A DNA stretch of 64,000 nucleotides. Origin: Actinacidiphila rubida (lineage in GTDB: Bacteria; Actinomycetota; Actinomycetes; Streptomycetales; Streptomycetaceae). Location: assembly GCF_900110255.1 (NCBI RefSeq), contig NZ_FODD01000027.1:62001-126000 (forward strand), in the 5' to 3' direction. A model generated the notes under the pieces. The model was not told the DNA's origin and made no database searches. It saw only the letters and a program-made list of their open reading frames with translations. Shown here piece after piece: positions 1 to 9,017 of the stretch (position 1 is the stretch's first letter; the number at the start of each line of letters is the position of its first letter). A program made the position numbers and the translations under genes.

Positions 1-476
1 TGCGCATGCACCGGGAGTCGGCGCTCCACGGGCGCGACGCCCTGATCGGGCGTCCGCAACGCTGAATTGACCGACCCCCGTTCGGAGTGGGCCTCATGGA
101 ACCCGATGTCGCGTACGACCTGATTGGAACCTCTGAGGCCTTTCGGCCCTTGGAAACGATCCGGGAACCGTCCGTACGGCCTCCGCATCGGTGGGCCGGG
201 CGCTGATATGCGTCTGGCTGCACATTTACCGCACGTGGCGGTGGCGGCGCATTTTCGGGGTGGTGCCGTGGCGACGCCGCGAGAAGTCACGAGGCCGTCA
301 GTGATGGCGAGATGTCCCGAGGTCACGTGATCGGGGACCCGTAAAAGTCCATTGGCTGTTTGATCGATCATTCCTGGCCGGCGGCATGACAGTGCCGGTC
401 ATCACGACGTCAGCCGTGCGCGGAATTCGGTGCCGGGACGGCGTGATCCGAGTGAGGCAACCAGAGGGGCAGATGC
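1..476. other. Left-edge stretch without a recognisable gene
   Basis: A short open tail in the third forward frame ends at a TGA at 63-65 and could be the last 20 codons of a gene entering from the left, but it matches nothing I recognise. The rest holds no convincing ORF. Two perfect short palindromes, TCACGTGA (323-330) and TGATCGATCA (361-370), lie 107-154 bases upstream of the flavoprotein start at 477 and are possible regulator sites for that operon; this is only a suggestion. Confidence 0.3.
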
Positions 477-2150
477 ATGTCGACGCCAGAATCAAGGGAA
501 GCAAGGGAAGCAAGGCCGGTGCTGAGCGATGACCAGTGGGCCCGGCTGCGGGCCTACGGCATCAAGCAGACGACCGAGGCCGGTGACGTGCTCTTCAAGG
601 TGGGCGAACCGGCCGGTGACATGATCCTCGTCGAGTCCGGTGGCATCGAGATCTTCCGGCCGGGTACCTCCGACGTGCAGGAGGCCGTGGTCGCCCGTTA
701 CGGCGCGCGGGAGTTCAGCGGTGAACTGAATCTGCTCACCGGCCAGTCCACCTATCTCAGTGCACGGGTAACGGCACCCGGAGCGGTCTACCGCGTGGGG
801 ACGAGGCCCTTCCGCCGGCTGATGGACGAGGACCCGGACCTGTCCGACGTCGTTCTGCGGGCGCTACTCGCCCGGCGCGAAGACCTGCGTGCCAATGCTG
901 CGGCCGACAGCATGGTCATCGTCGGCCACGATCTGTCGGCAGGGACCATGGCGCTGCGCACCTACGCCGCGCGCCAACGGCAACCACACACGTGGGTGGA
1001 GGCGAACTCGCCCTCCGGTGCGACCCTTGCCGGAGCGGTGGGAGCCGGCGCGGACGACTTCCCCCTGGTCATCACGCCTGCAGCAGTGCTGCGGCAGGCC
1101 ACTCCCTCGGACCTGGCCGACCACCTGGGCCTGTCCTACCGACCCACGGCGGGAACGACGCTGGACCTGGTGGTCATCGGCGCGGGGCCGGCCGGACTGG
1201 CCGCAGCGGTGTACGGCGCCTCGGAGGGACTGCAGACCCTGGTGCTCGACTCCGTGGCCTCCGGCGGACAAGCAGCGGCCAGCTCCAGGATCGAGAACTA
1301 CCTCGGCTTCACCTCCGGCATCAGCGGCGCGGACCTGACCGGCCGTGCAGTGGTGCAGGCGCAGAAGTTCGGCGCGCGCATCGCCAGCCCGTGCCAGGTC
1401 GCGGAACTGGACGCGACCGGTGACCGGCTGCGGGTGGTGCTGGCGGACGGCACCGAGATCAGCAGCCGGGCCGCTGTGATCGCCACCGGCGCCAGCTACC
1501 GGTCCCTGCCACTCACTCGATGGACCGACTTCGAGGGGGCCGGCATCTACTACGCCGCCACCGAACTGGAGGCCCGCGCCTGCGGACCCCATCCGGTCGC
1601 CGTCGTCGGCGGAGCAAACTCCGCCGGTCAGGCATCCCTGTACCTCGCGGGGCGGGGTGCCGAAGTCGCCCTGATCGTCCGTGGCGGCGACCTCGGAGCG
1701 GGCATGTCCTCCTACCTCGCCGACCGCATCACCGCCCATCCCGCGATCACCGTGCGCACCTCCACGGAGGTGACCGGGCTGCACGGCGGTGACCGCCTTG
1801 AGGCGATCACCGTGAGCGGCAACGGGCAGGACGTCCCGGTCGAGACGGAACTGGAGTGCCGGGGACTGTTCTGCTTCATCGGCGCAAGCCCGGCCACGGA
1901 CTGGCTGGAGGGCGTCGCGATGGACGATCACGGGTTCATCCTCACCGACGTGAGTGTTCAGGACGCGGCCCTGAGCGGGCCGTGGGCCGAACTGGGACGC
2001 CGGCCGTTGCCCTTCGAGACCAGCCTGCCGCGAGTGTTCGCGACCGGCGATGTCCGCGCCGGCTCCATGAAACGTGTCGCAGCGGCCGTCGGCGAGGGCG
2101 CCAGCGCGATCCGCTCGGTACACATGTCGCTGACCACGATGCCCACATGA
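477..2150 (+). CDS. cNMP-binding / thioredoxin-fold / FAD-dependent oxidoreductase fusion
   Basis: Three modules can be seen in this 557-residue protein. Residues about 15-135 look like a CRP-type cyclic-nucleotide-binding domain (GDVLFKVGEPAGDM...FSGELNLLTG). Residues 146-218 resemble a thioredoxin/glutaredoxin-like fold. Residues 225-555 are a thioredoxin-reductase-like flavoprotein with an FAD motif GAGPAG at 235-240, an NAD(P) motif VVGGANSAG at 376-384 and a C-terminal ATGD FAD motif. The redox CxxC of true thioredoxin reductase is absent: the matching segment reads YYAATELEARAC (358-369). It is therefore a pyridine-nucleotide flavoprotein gated or tuned by an N-terminal sensor, not TrxR. 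It is the first gene of the 477-5906 operon. ATG 477 follows GAGGGG. The substrate is unknown. Confidence 0.85.
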   Translation: MSTPESREAREARPVLSDDQWARLRAYGIKQTTEAGDVLFKVGEPAGDMILVESGGIEIFRPGTSDVQEAVVARYGAREFSGELNLLTGQSTYLSARVTAPGAVYRVGTRPFRRLMDEDPDLSDVVLRALLARREDLRANAAADSMVIVGHDLSAGTMALRTYAARQRQPHTWVEANSPSGATLAGAVGAGADDFPLVITPAAVLRQATPSDLADHLGLSYRPTAGTTLDLVVIGAGPAGLAAAVYGASEGLQTLVLDSVASGGQAAASSRIENYLGFTSGISGADLTGRAVVQAQKFGARIASPCQVAELDATGDRLRVVLADGTEISSRAAVIATGASYRSLPLTRWTDFEGAGIYYAATELEARACGPHPVAVVGGANSAGQASLYLAGRGAEVALIVRGGDLGAGMSSYLADRITAHPAITVRTSTEVTGLHGGDRLEAITVSGNGQDVPVETELECRGLFCFIGASPATDWLEGVAMDDHGFILTDVSVQDAALSGPWAELGRRPLPFETSLPRVFATGDVRAGSMKRVAAAVGEGASAIRSVHMSLTTMPT

Positions 2151-2193
2151 CCCACCAGGGCCGCAACCACCGTCACCATCACGAGGACACTCC

Positions 2194-2997
2194 ATGACCA
2201 CACCAGCACGCACCCCCGTCGTCTTCATCCACGGACTGTGGCTCCACGCCTCGAGCTGGGGCCCCTGGCTGGACCTGTTCTTCGACGCGGGCTACGAGGC
2301 CATCGCACCGGGCTGGCCGGGCGAGCCGGACACCGTCGAGGAGGCCAGGGCGCACCCCGAACTCGTCGCCGACATCGGTATCGACGACGCCACCGACCAC
2401 TTCAGGAAGATCATCGGAGCCCTCGACGGCGACCCTGTCATCGTCGGGCACTCCTTCGGCGGCCTGATCGCACAGAAACTGCTCGGCGAAGGCCTGGTCT
2501 CCGGCGCGGTGGCCATCGACCCCGCGCAGATGAAGGGCGTCCGCCCACTGCCCCTGGCCCAGATACGGTCCGCGCTGCCCGCCATGGGCAACCCGGCGAA
2601 TCTGCATCGCGCGGTGTCGCTGACCCGGGAGGCATTCCGATACGGCTTCGGCAACGCACTGTCACAGGGCGAGTCGGACGAACTGCACGGCAAGTGGTCG
2701 GTTCCCGGGCCGGCGCGCCCGGTCTTCCAGGCGGCCACCGCCAACTTCTCGCCCCGCTCGCAGGCCAAGGTGAGCACCGCCAACGACACCCGCGGACCGC
2801 TGCTGATCATCTCCGGCACCGCGGACCACACCGTGCCCGATGTGACCACCCGCGCCACCTACCGGCAGTACCGCCGATCCGGAGCGGTGACCGAACTCCT
2901 GCAGTTCGAGGACCGCGGCCACTCCCTGACCGTCGACAGCGGCTGGAAAGAGATCGCGCAGGCGACCCTGCAGTGGCTCAAGCAGCACCGGCTCTGA
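2194..2997 (+). CDS. Alpha/beta hydrolase
   Basis: A cytoplasmic serine hydrolase of 267 residues with no signal peptide. The oxyanion/HG motif VFIHGLW is at 10-16, the nucleophile elbow is GHSFGG with Ser87, the acid is probably Asp211 in SGTADHTVP, and the base is His243 in DRGHSL. It belongs to the small esterase/haloperoxidase-like group often found near isochorismatases and crotonases in actinobacteria. It lies 43 bases after the flavoprotein gene and 52 before the crotonase, so it is probably cotranscribed. The ATG follows a modest CGAGGAC purine stretch. The substrate cannot be told from sequence. Confidence 0.85.
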   Translation: MTTPARTPVVFIHGLWLHASSWGPWLDLFFDAGYEAIAPGWPGEPDTVEEARAHPELVADIGIDDATDHFRKIIGALDGDPVIVGHSFGGLIAQKLLGEGLVSGAVAIDPAQMKGVRPLPLAQIRSALPAMGNPANLHRAVSLTREAFRYGFGNALSQGESDELHGKWSVPGPARPVFQAATANFSPRSQAKVSTANDTRGPLLIISGTADHTVPDVTTRATYRQYRRSGAVTELLQFEDRGHSLTVDSGWKEIAQATLQWLKQHRL

Positions 2998-3049
2998 ACA
3001 CACCAGCCCGGCCAAGGGCGTTCGACGAACCTCCGACAGGACACATGCG

Positions 3050-3889
3050 ATGACATCCTCGTTCGAGACGATCACCACCCGCCTGGACGGCCGGGTGCTG
3101 TACGCGACATTCGACGCGCCCCCGATCAACCTCATCGGCCCCGAGCTCGTACGGGACCTGGTGACGCTCCTGGGCGACCTCGCTCAGCCGGGATCACCGC
3201 GCGTCGTGGTGTTCGACAGCGCAGACCCCGATTTCTTCATCCCGCACGTCGACCTGACCAAGGTTCCTGCGTACACCGCGCAGGCAGCCAAGGCCGGCGG
3301 ACCCGGAGACGCCTCGCTGGGGATGCTGCTCCGCAGCGTCAGCCAGGTCCCGGCGGTCACCATCGTCAAGCTGAGAGGCCGGGCCAGGGGAGCAGGCAGC
3401 GAGTTCGCTCTGGCCTGCGACATGCGTTTCGCATCCCGGGAGAACGCCGTACTCGGCCAGATCGAAGTGGGAATGGGCGCGCCTCCGGGTGCGGGAGCAC
3501 TCCAGCACCTGTCCCGACTGCTCGGCCGGGGCCGGGCGCTGGAAGCCGTCTTGACCTCCGCCGACTTCGATGCGGACCTGGCCGAGCGCTACGGATGGGT
3601 GAACCGCGCCCTACCCGATGCCGAACTCGACGACTTCGTGGCGTCGACCGCACAACGCATCGCAGGGTTCCCGCGTGATGCGGTGATCGCTGCGAAGGCC
3701 GCGATCAACGACATCACTCTGCCCGAACCAGCCGCGGTGCGAGCCGACGCGGCCGTCTTCCAGCACCTCGTGAGCGGAGACAACGTCAAGGTACGGGCTG
3801 CCGAGCTGTTCCGGCGCGGGTTGCAGACCCGCAGCCCGGCGGAACTCGACCTGGGCACCACGCTCGGCGACCTCGAGGCCGCGGACTGA
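3050..3889 (+). CDS. Enoyl-CoA hydratase/isomerase family (crotonase-fold) protein
   Basis: A crotonase-fold protein of 279 residues. The segment GRARGAGSEFALACDMRFA corresponds to the oxyanion-hole region, and the two glutamates used by enoyl-CoA hydratases appear conserved in LGQIEVG and ALEAVL. The usual GGG/GAG glycine cluster reads GAGSE. A close paralogue lies at 11445. Both paralogues carry VFDSA(D/N)P(D/E)FF in place of the usual CoA-pocket sequence around FSAG, so CoA substrate use is uncertain. The stop codon shares one base with the MFS start (TGATG), which indicates translational coupling. Confidence 0.85.
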   Translation: MTSSFETITTRLDGRVLYATFDAPPINLIGPELVRDLVTLLGDLAQPGSPRVVVFDSADPDFFIPHVDLTKVPAYTAQAAKAGGPGDASLGMLLRSVSQVPAVTIVKLRGRARGAGSEFALACDMRFASRENAVLGQIEVGMGAPPGAGALQHLSRLLGRGRALEAVLTSADFDADLAERYGWVNRALPDAELDDFVASTAQRIAGFPRDAVIAAKAAINDITLPEPAAVRADAAVFQHLVSGDNVKVRAAELFRRGLQTRSPAELDLGTTLGDLEAAD

Positions 3890-5184
3890 TGGCCGGGTCA
3901 CACCGGACGGCACGCCACGCCGCCACGCAACCGATACCGATACCCAAGGGCGCTCGGCCGGGCACCAGCCCGCGAGGGTTTTGGACCGTCGCAGCGGTAC
4001 TGGGCCTCTCGCTGACCGCTGCCAGCTCGCCCACACCGCTGTACGGCGTCTACGCCGCCCGTTGGGGCTTCTCCGCCATCACACTGACCGTGGTGTTCTC
4101 CGTCTACGCGGTGGCACTGCTCGCCGCCCTGCTGGCATTCGGCACCCTGTCGGACGCCATCGGCCGCAAGCCGGTCGTCCTCCTGGCACTGGCTCTGCAG
4201 GTGATCAGCCTGCTGTGTTTCATCGCAGCCACAGGCGTCGGATGGCTGCTGGCGGCCCGGGTGGCGCAGGGCGCGGCGACCGGCCTGGCAAGCGCGGGAG
4301 TTTCGGCCGCCCTGCTGGACCTGCAACCGGCCCGACGACCCGGCCGTGCGGCGCTGGTGAACGCCCTGGTGTCCACCGGCGGACTCGGCGCGGGCGCCCT
4401 GGGGTCCGGGGCGCTGGTCGAGTACGCCCCCCATCCCGACCGGCTGGTGTACATCGTCCTGCTGCTGGTGGCCGGAGTCCTGCTGGCGGGAGTGCGCTTC
4501 CGTGTCGACGAGACGATCACCGACCGCACCAGACCGCGGCTGTGGAGCGGAATCGCCGTCCCGGAGCAGGCACGCCCCACGTTCCTGGCGGCCGTGCCGT
4601 GCCTTGCCGCCACACTGGCCCTGGGCGGGCTGTACCTGTCCCTGGGGCCGTCCCTGGCCGGCGACCTGAGCCACAGCCACAACCACCTGCTCGGCGGCGG
4701 TGTCCCGGCCATGCTCTGCGGCACCGGAGCGCTGTCGATTGCGGCACTGCGCTCGTGGTCTGCCCGCACCTGCATGATCGCAGGCTGCATCAGCCTGACC
4801 GTGGGCCCGGCCCTGACCGTCGTCGCGCTGAGTGTCTCCGACGCCGGTCTGTTCTACGCCAGCACGGTCGTTGCCGGCGTCGGCTTCGGCGTGGGCTACC
4901 TCGGAGCGTTCCGCAGCCTGGTCGTCCTGGCCGCCCCCGAACACCGGGCCGCGCTCGTCTCGGCGATCTACGTCGTGGCGTACACGGCCTTCTCCGTGCC
5001 CGTCGTCGTGGCCGGTGTGATCGACACGCACATCGGCCTGCGGGACACCGCCACCGGCTTCCTTGCCGTCCTTGCCGTTCTCGCCCTCACGGCACTGATC
5101 GCCACCTTGCGCACCGCGCCACCCGCGCAGCCCGTCGTGGCAACTCCGCTGCCCGCGGGGCTCAACGACCCGCATTCCTCCTGA
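3889..5184 (+). CDS. MFS transporter (DHA1-like)
   Basis: An integral membrane protein of 431 residues with about 12 hydrophobic segments. The MFS signature between TM2 and TM3 is seen as FGTLSDAIGRKPVVL (about residues 84-98). The N-terminus is a long cytoplasmic leader before the first membrane helix at about residue 32. It probably exports a small organic compound, perhaps the product or substrate of the neighbouring hydrolases and crotonase. Its ATG overlaps the crotonase stop by one base, so there is little room for an independent ribosome binding site and coupled translation is likely. A hydrolase gene follows after 14 bases. Confidence 0.85.
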   Translation: MAGSHRTARHAATQPIPIPKGARPGTSPRGFWTVAAVLGLSLTAASSPTPLYGVYAARWGFSAITLTVVFSVYAVALLAALLAFGTLSDAIGRKPVVLLALALQVISLLCFIAATGVGWLLAARVAQGAATGLASAGVSAALLDLQPARRPGRAALVNALVSTGGLGAGALGSGALVEYAPHPDRLVYIVLLLVAGVLLAGVRFRVDETITDRTRPRLWSGIAVPEQARPTFLAAVPCLAATLALGGLYLSLGPSLAGDLSHSHNHLLGGGVPAMLCGTGALSIAALRSWSARTCMIAGCISLTVGPALTVVALSVSDAGLFYASTVVAGVGFGVGYLGAFRSLVVLAAPEHRAALVSAIYVVAYTAFSVPVVVAGVIDTHIGLRDTATGFLAVLAVLALTALIATLRTAPPAQPVVATPLPAGLNDPHSS

Positions 5185-5198
5185 AAGGAAAACCCACC

Positions 5199-5906
5199 AT
5201 GTCCGCCACCGTCCTTCTCGTCCACGGAGCCTTCGCCGACGGCTCCGCCTGGAACAAGGTCATCGCCCACCTCCGCGAGGCCGGCATCAGCGCCCGCGCG
5301 ATCCCCAACCAGCTGCGAGGTCTGACCGCCGACGGCGAGTACGTCGCCAGCGCCGCCGCCCAGACCGAAGGCGACGTCGTCCTGGTCGGCCACAGCTACG
5401 GCGGTCCGGTCGTCACCTATGCCGGAAGCTCCGCCGACAACGTCAAGGCCCTGGTGTTCGTGGCGGCCTTCGGCCTCGACAAGGGCGAGAACGCGCAGGA
5501 CGCCCCGAGTTCCTTCCCGCCCTCGGAGCTGGTCGACGCGCTGCAGCCCTGGAGCTACCCGGGCAGCGACGTTCCCGAGTTCACCTTGCAGGTCGACAAG
5601 TACCGCTCGGTCTTCGCCGCCGACGTCACGGCACAGGAAGCCGCGGCCGGCGCCGCCAACCAGCGCCCGGCATCCGGTGTCGCCTTCGGCGAGCCGCTGT
5701 CGGTCGAGCCGGCCTGGAAGCGCCTGCCCACCTGGTGGGTCATCCCGGACGCCGACAACGCGATCAACCCCGAGTACCAGAAGGCGACCGCCGCGAAGAT
5801 CGGCGCGAAGGCCACGGTGCTTGAGGGCGGCTCCCACTCCATCGCGGTGTCGCGGTCGCGCGAGGTCGCGGACGTGATCATCGAAGCGGTGGCCTCGGCC
5901 TCGTGA
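5199..5906 (+). CDS. Alpha/beta hydrolase (salicylate-esterase/MES-like)
   Basis: A compact 235-residue hydrolase beginning MSATVLLVHGAFADGSAW, which is typical of the small alpha/beta hydrolases related to plant methyl-salicylate esterases. The nucleophile is Ser66 in GHSYGG, the likely acid is Asp186 in IPDADNAI, and the base is His213 in GGSHSI. The start at 5199 is set by a GAAAGGAA ribosome binding site 9 bases upstream; longer reading of the same frame runs antiparallel to nothing useful and lies inside the MFS gene. It is the last gene of the operon and converges on the TetR gene. A secreted homologue is at 17063. Confidence 0.87.
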   Translation: MSATVLLVHGAFADGSAWNKVIAHLREAGISARAIPNQLRGLTADGEYVASAAAQTEGDVVLVGHSYGGPVVTYAGSSADNVKALVFVAAFGLDKGENAQDAPSSFPPSELVDALQPWSYPGSDVPEFTLQVDKYRSVFAADVTAQEAAAGAANQRPASGVAFGEPLSVEPAWKRLPTWWVIPDADNAINPEYQKATAAKIGAKATVLEGGSHSIAVSRSREVADVIIEAVASAS

Positions 5907-5941
5907 CCCGCTCCGCGGGGGTCGCTCACCGGCCGGCCCGG

Positions 5942-6550
5942 TCAGTCGCCGTCGATCAGGCGCTGCCTGGTCTCTTCGAGGATCCGGTCGGACAGGGCAG
6001 GATCCGAGCCGTGCACGGCCCGGGAGAGAACCATGGCGCCGATCATCGTGGCCAGCGCGGGGAAGTCCGGTGCCGCGGGAACGCCCTCGGCGGGCGGGTC
6101 GCCGGTGACCGATCCCATGGCCAGGGCCATGCCGGTGACGCCGGAGGCGAACACTTCCTGCATCTGGGGCGAACCGCGCCAGGCGTCGGCGGCCAGAGCG
6201 GCCACCGTGCAGGCGTCGTGCGGATCCTCGCGGCGATGAACGGACAGGTAGTCGTCCACGACGCGCCGCAGCGCGTCGTGGCGGCTGCCGCCGTCCGCAG
6301 GGGTGTCCGGCGGGCCGACGGCGGACTCGTAGAGGGCCGCCACGCTCTCGCGTACCCCGCGCGCGCAGGCCTCTTCGGCCAGGGCTTCCTTCGAGGCGAA
6401 CTGAAGGTAGAAGCCGCCGTGGGTCAGGCCCGCGGCCTTCATGATGTCGGCGATGGTCACCCCGTCCAGACCCCGCAGACGAAACAGTTCGCCGGCGGTG
6501 TCCAGCACGCGTTCGCGGTTGGCCGCGGCCTGCTGACGGGAGACGCGCAT
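5942..6550 (-). CDS. TetR/AcrR family transcriptional regulator
   Basis: A 202-residue repressor with an N-terminal helix-turn-helix at about residues 30-52 (VTIADIMKAAGLTHGGFYLQFASK), preceded by the usual RVLDTAGELF helix. The C-terminal ligand domain is variable. It is divergent from the isochorismatase gene at 6768 and converges on the hydrolase ending at 5906, so likely targets are itself, the isochorismatase-Lpd unit and possibly the operon at 477. The intergenic region contains inverted repeats consistent with a TetR operator (see 6612-6657). The inducer is unknown. Confidence 0.9.
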   Translation of the reverse strand: MRVSRQQAAANRERVLDTAGELFRLRGLDGVTIADIMKAAGLTHGGFYLQFASKEALAEEACARGVRESVAALYESAVGPPDTPADGGSRHDALRRVVDDYLSVHRREDPHDACTVAALAADAWRGSPQMQEVFASGVTGMALAMGSVTGDPPAEGVPAAPDFPALATMIGAMVLSRAVHGSDPALSDRILEETRQRLIDGD

Positions 6551-6611
6551 CGCAACCTCCGGGACGAGCGGCTGCCTTTCGGCCAGCCCGGCATTCTGCC
6601 TTGACGGAAAT

Positions 6612-6657
6612 AAATGTTACATGTCATGGTTAAAGCTATACATGATGGCGAACATTT
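6612..6657. promoter_or_regulatory. Inverted repeat, candidate TetR operator
   Basis: The arms AAATGTT (6612-6618) and AACATTT (6651-6657) are perfect inverted repeats. Between them lie nested CATG-containing words, including GTTACATG (6616-6623). The element sits in the divergent TetR/isochorismatase intergenic region. The reverse complement of GTTACATG reappears upstream of the second isochorismatase (CATGTAAC, 21505-21512), suggesting a shared regulator. Confidence 0.45.
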
Positions 6658-6767
6658 AACTGACGGCCTGGTCGCTCTTCACCGCCGACATGGCGCCCAC
6701 CAGCCGCTCTCGGGCCCAGCCCGACGAAAACCTTCGAACGAAGCTCTCACGGAAAGAGGGATCCACC

Positions 6768-7400
6768 ATGACCACTCCCCCCTACCCGGCCGAACGTACT
6801 GCCCTCGTCCTGGTCGATCTCCTCAACGACTTCCTCGCCGACGAGGGCAAGCTCAACGGCCTGATCGCCCCCATGCTCAAGGAGATGGACCTCACCGCCC
6901 GGCTGGCGCACCTGATCGAGAAGTCCCGCGAGCGGGGCGTGCGCATCTTCTACTCCCCGCACGGGATCGACGAGCACAGCTTCGACGACGTCACGTCCCT
7001 GCTGCCGGTGTTCCAGGGAGCCCTGGACAACCAGGTGTTCTGGAAGGGCTCCTACGGGGGCGACTTCTACCAGCCGCTGCGGCCCCGGGACGGCGAGACC
7101 GTCATCAGCCACCACCGGATGTTCGACTCCTTCGTCGGGACCGACCTCGACCAGCAACTGAAGGCGCAGGGCATCGAGCGCGTCGTCCTGGCCGGCCTGA
7201 CCGCTCACACCTGCGTCGAGGGAACAGGGCGGCACGCCCTCGAGGCCGGATACCACGTCACGTACCTCACCGACGCCGTGGCGGAGTTCACCGAAGCAGC
7301 TCAGCGCGCAGCGGTCGACCTCTCCTACCCGACGTTCGGCCACGCGGTGACCACCATCGACGCATTCCTCGCCGGTGTCGAGCCCGCAGTGACGGCCTGA
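6768..7400 (+). CDS. Isochorismatase-family cysteine hydrolase (paralogue 1)
   Basis: A 210-residue cysteine hydrolase with the catalytic triad Asp17 (VLVDLLND), Lys93 (FWKG) and Cys149 (AHTCVEGTG). Members cleave amides, ureas or vinyl ethers, so the substrate is open. The start is fixed by GGAAAGAGGG ending 8 bases before ATG 6768. It is divergent from TetR and followed 76 bases later by the Lpd-type gene. A clear paralogue at 20773 shares long identical motifs such as DEHSFDD, RMFDSF/RMYDSF and EGTGRHALEAGYHVT. Confidence 0.88.
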   Translation: MTTPPYPAERTALVLVDLLNDFLADEGKLNGLIAPMLKEMDLTARLAHLIEKSRERGVRIFYSPHGIDEHSFDDVTSLLPVFQGALDNQVFWKGSYGGDFYQPLRPRDGETVISHHRMFDSFVGTDLDQQLKAQGIERVVLAGLTAHTCVEGTGRHALEAGYHVTYLTDAVAEFTEAAQRAAVDLSYPTFGHAVTTIDAFLAGVEPAVTA

Positions 7401-7476
7401 ACGGGCCCCGAAAAGTACCAGCAGCCGTGAATATCGCCGGCAGCCCGCGCGAAACCGTGAACTCAGAGGTCTGGAC

Positions 7477-8877
7477 ATGCACTTCGACGTAGTAGTTGTT
7501 GGAGCCGGAGTCGGCGGATACACCGCCGCCATCCGATCCGCCCAGCTCGGGCTGCGCGTGGCGGTGGTCGAGGAGCGGTTCTGGGGCGGCGTGTGCCTGA
7601 ACGTGGGGTGCATTCCTTCCAAGGCACTGCTCCGCAACGCGGAGCTGGCGCACATCTTCACGCACGAGGCCGAGGCCTTCGGTATCCGTGTCGAAGGCAG
7701 CGTCGGTCTCGACTACATCAAGGCGTACGAACGAAGCCGGAAGGTCGCCGACGGAAGGGTGGCCGGTGTCCACTACCTGATGAAGAAGAACGCCATCACC
7801 GAGTACGACGGCGCCGGATTCTTCACCGACGACCACACCCTGCGGGTGACCTCGCCGGACGGCCGGGTGCAGACCCTCACATTCGACCACTGCATCCTCG
7901 CGGTCGGTGCCACCACGAAGCTGCTGCCCGGCACCGCACGCAGCGACCGCGTCGTCACCTACGAGGAGCAGATCCTGTCCGACACGCTTCCCTCAAGCGT
8001 TGTCATAGCCGGTGCCGGAGCGATCGGCGTGGAGTTCGCCTACGTGCTCAACAGCTACGGGGTGAAGGTGACGATCGTGGAGTTCCTCGAGCGCATCGTT
8101 CCCCTCGAGGACACCGAGGTCTCCGCCGAACTGGGCCGCCGTTACCGGCGTCTGGGCATCGACGTGCTCACGTCCACTCGGGTCGAGGAGATCGACGACA
8201 GCGACCCGGCGGGCAAGGTACGCGTGACGATCACACGCCGGGGCGAGCGGCAGGTACTCGAAGCGGACAAGGTGCTGCAGGCCGTCGGCTTCCAGCCGCG
8301 GGTGACCGGCTACGGGCTGGAGAACACCGGTGTGCGCCTGACCGAGCGCGCCGCCGTCGAGGTGGACGGGCGAGGCCGCACCTCGAACCCGCACATCTTC
8401 GCCATCGGCGACGTCACGGCCAAGCTGATGCTGGCACACACCGCCTCGGCCATGGGCGTCATCGCCGCCGAGACGATCGGCGGCGCGGAGACGATGGAAC
8501 TGGACTTCGTGATGATCCCGCGGGCCACTTACGGCCAGCCGCAGATCGCGAGCTTCGGATGGACCGAGGCACAGGCCCGGGAGATGGGGTTCGACATCAA
8601 GGTCGCGAAGTTCCCCTTCACCGCGAACGGCAAAGCCCAAGGACTCGGTGAACCGGCCGGATTCGTCAAGGTGATCAGCGACGGACGCCACGGCGAGCTG
8701 CTCGGCGCGCACCTGATCGGGCCGGAAGTCACCGAACTGCTGCCGGAACTCACGTTGGCGCAGCAGTGGGACCTAACCGTCCACGAGGTGGCGCGCAACG
8801 TTCACGCCCACCCCACCTTGGGCGAGGCGGTCAAGGAGGCCGTCCACGGGCTGGCCGGCCACATGATCGACTTCTGA
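7477..8877 (+). CDS. lpdA: Dihydrolipoyl dehydrogenase
   Basis: An FAD disulfide oxidoreductase of 466 residues. It has the N-terminal FAD motif VVGAGVGGY, the redox disulfide Cys40-Cys45 (GGVCLNVGCIPSK), the NAD motif AGAGAIGVEFAY, the second FAD motif IFAIGDVT and the catalytic pair His445/Glu450 near the C-terminus (HAHPTLGEAVKEA). These features match E3 subunits of 2-oxoacid dehydrogenases. No E1 or E2 genes are nearby, so this is either a spare E3 or a dedicated NADH-linked disulfide/diaphorase enzyme for the redox region. ATG 7477 is preceded by AGAGGT. Confidence 0.9.
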   Translation: MHFDVVVVGAGVGGYTAAIRSAQLGLRVAVVEERFWGGVCLNVGCIPSKALLRNAELAHIFTHEAEAFGIRVEGSVGLDYIKAYERSRKVADGRVAGVHYLMKKNAITEYDGAGFFTDDHTLRVTSPDGRVQTLTFDHCILAVGATTKLLPGTARSDRVVTYEEQILSDTLPSSVVIAGAGAIGVEFAYVLNSYGVKVTIVEFLERIVPLEDTEVSAELGRRYRRLGIDVLTSTRVEEIDDSDPAGKVRVTITRRGERQVLEADKVLQAVGFQPRVTGYGLENTGVRLTERAAVEVDGRGRTSNPHIFAIGDVTAKLMLAHTASAMGVIAAETIGGAETMELDFVMIPRATYGQPQIASFGWTEAQAREMGFDIKVAKFPFTANGKAQGLGEPAGFVKVISDGRHGELLGAHLIGPEVTELLPELTLAQQWDLTVHEVARNVHAHPTLGEAVKEAVHGLAGHMIDF

Positions 8878-9017
8878 CGGTTCAGCCCACCGGACTCGTA
8901 AGTCCCCACACCTTCCACCTTCCCGGAACACCAACAGCCCGGCGACCGCGGGCCCCGCGAACGACGGCAATCGTCTGTGCGGCACTGACGCGCCCGGCGA
9001 GATCGGAGGTGACGGCC

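Noticed and set aside
477..2150. Annotation as thioredoxin reductase
   Set aside because: The active-site CxxC is missing and two extra N-terminal domains are present.
864..2228. Long minus-strand ORFs opposite strong genes (also 3898-5175, 34551-37196, 41368-43884, 44827-49107 and others)
   Set aside because: Low-complexity Arg/Gly/Asp-rich shadows caused by high GC; the opposite strand carries recognisable proteins.
7477..8877. Part of a 2-oxoacid dehydrogenase operon
   Set aside because: No E1 or E2 genes are adjacent; neighbours are an isochorismatase and an antiporter.
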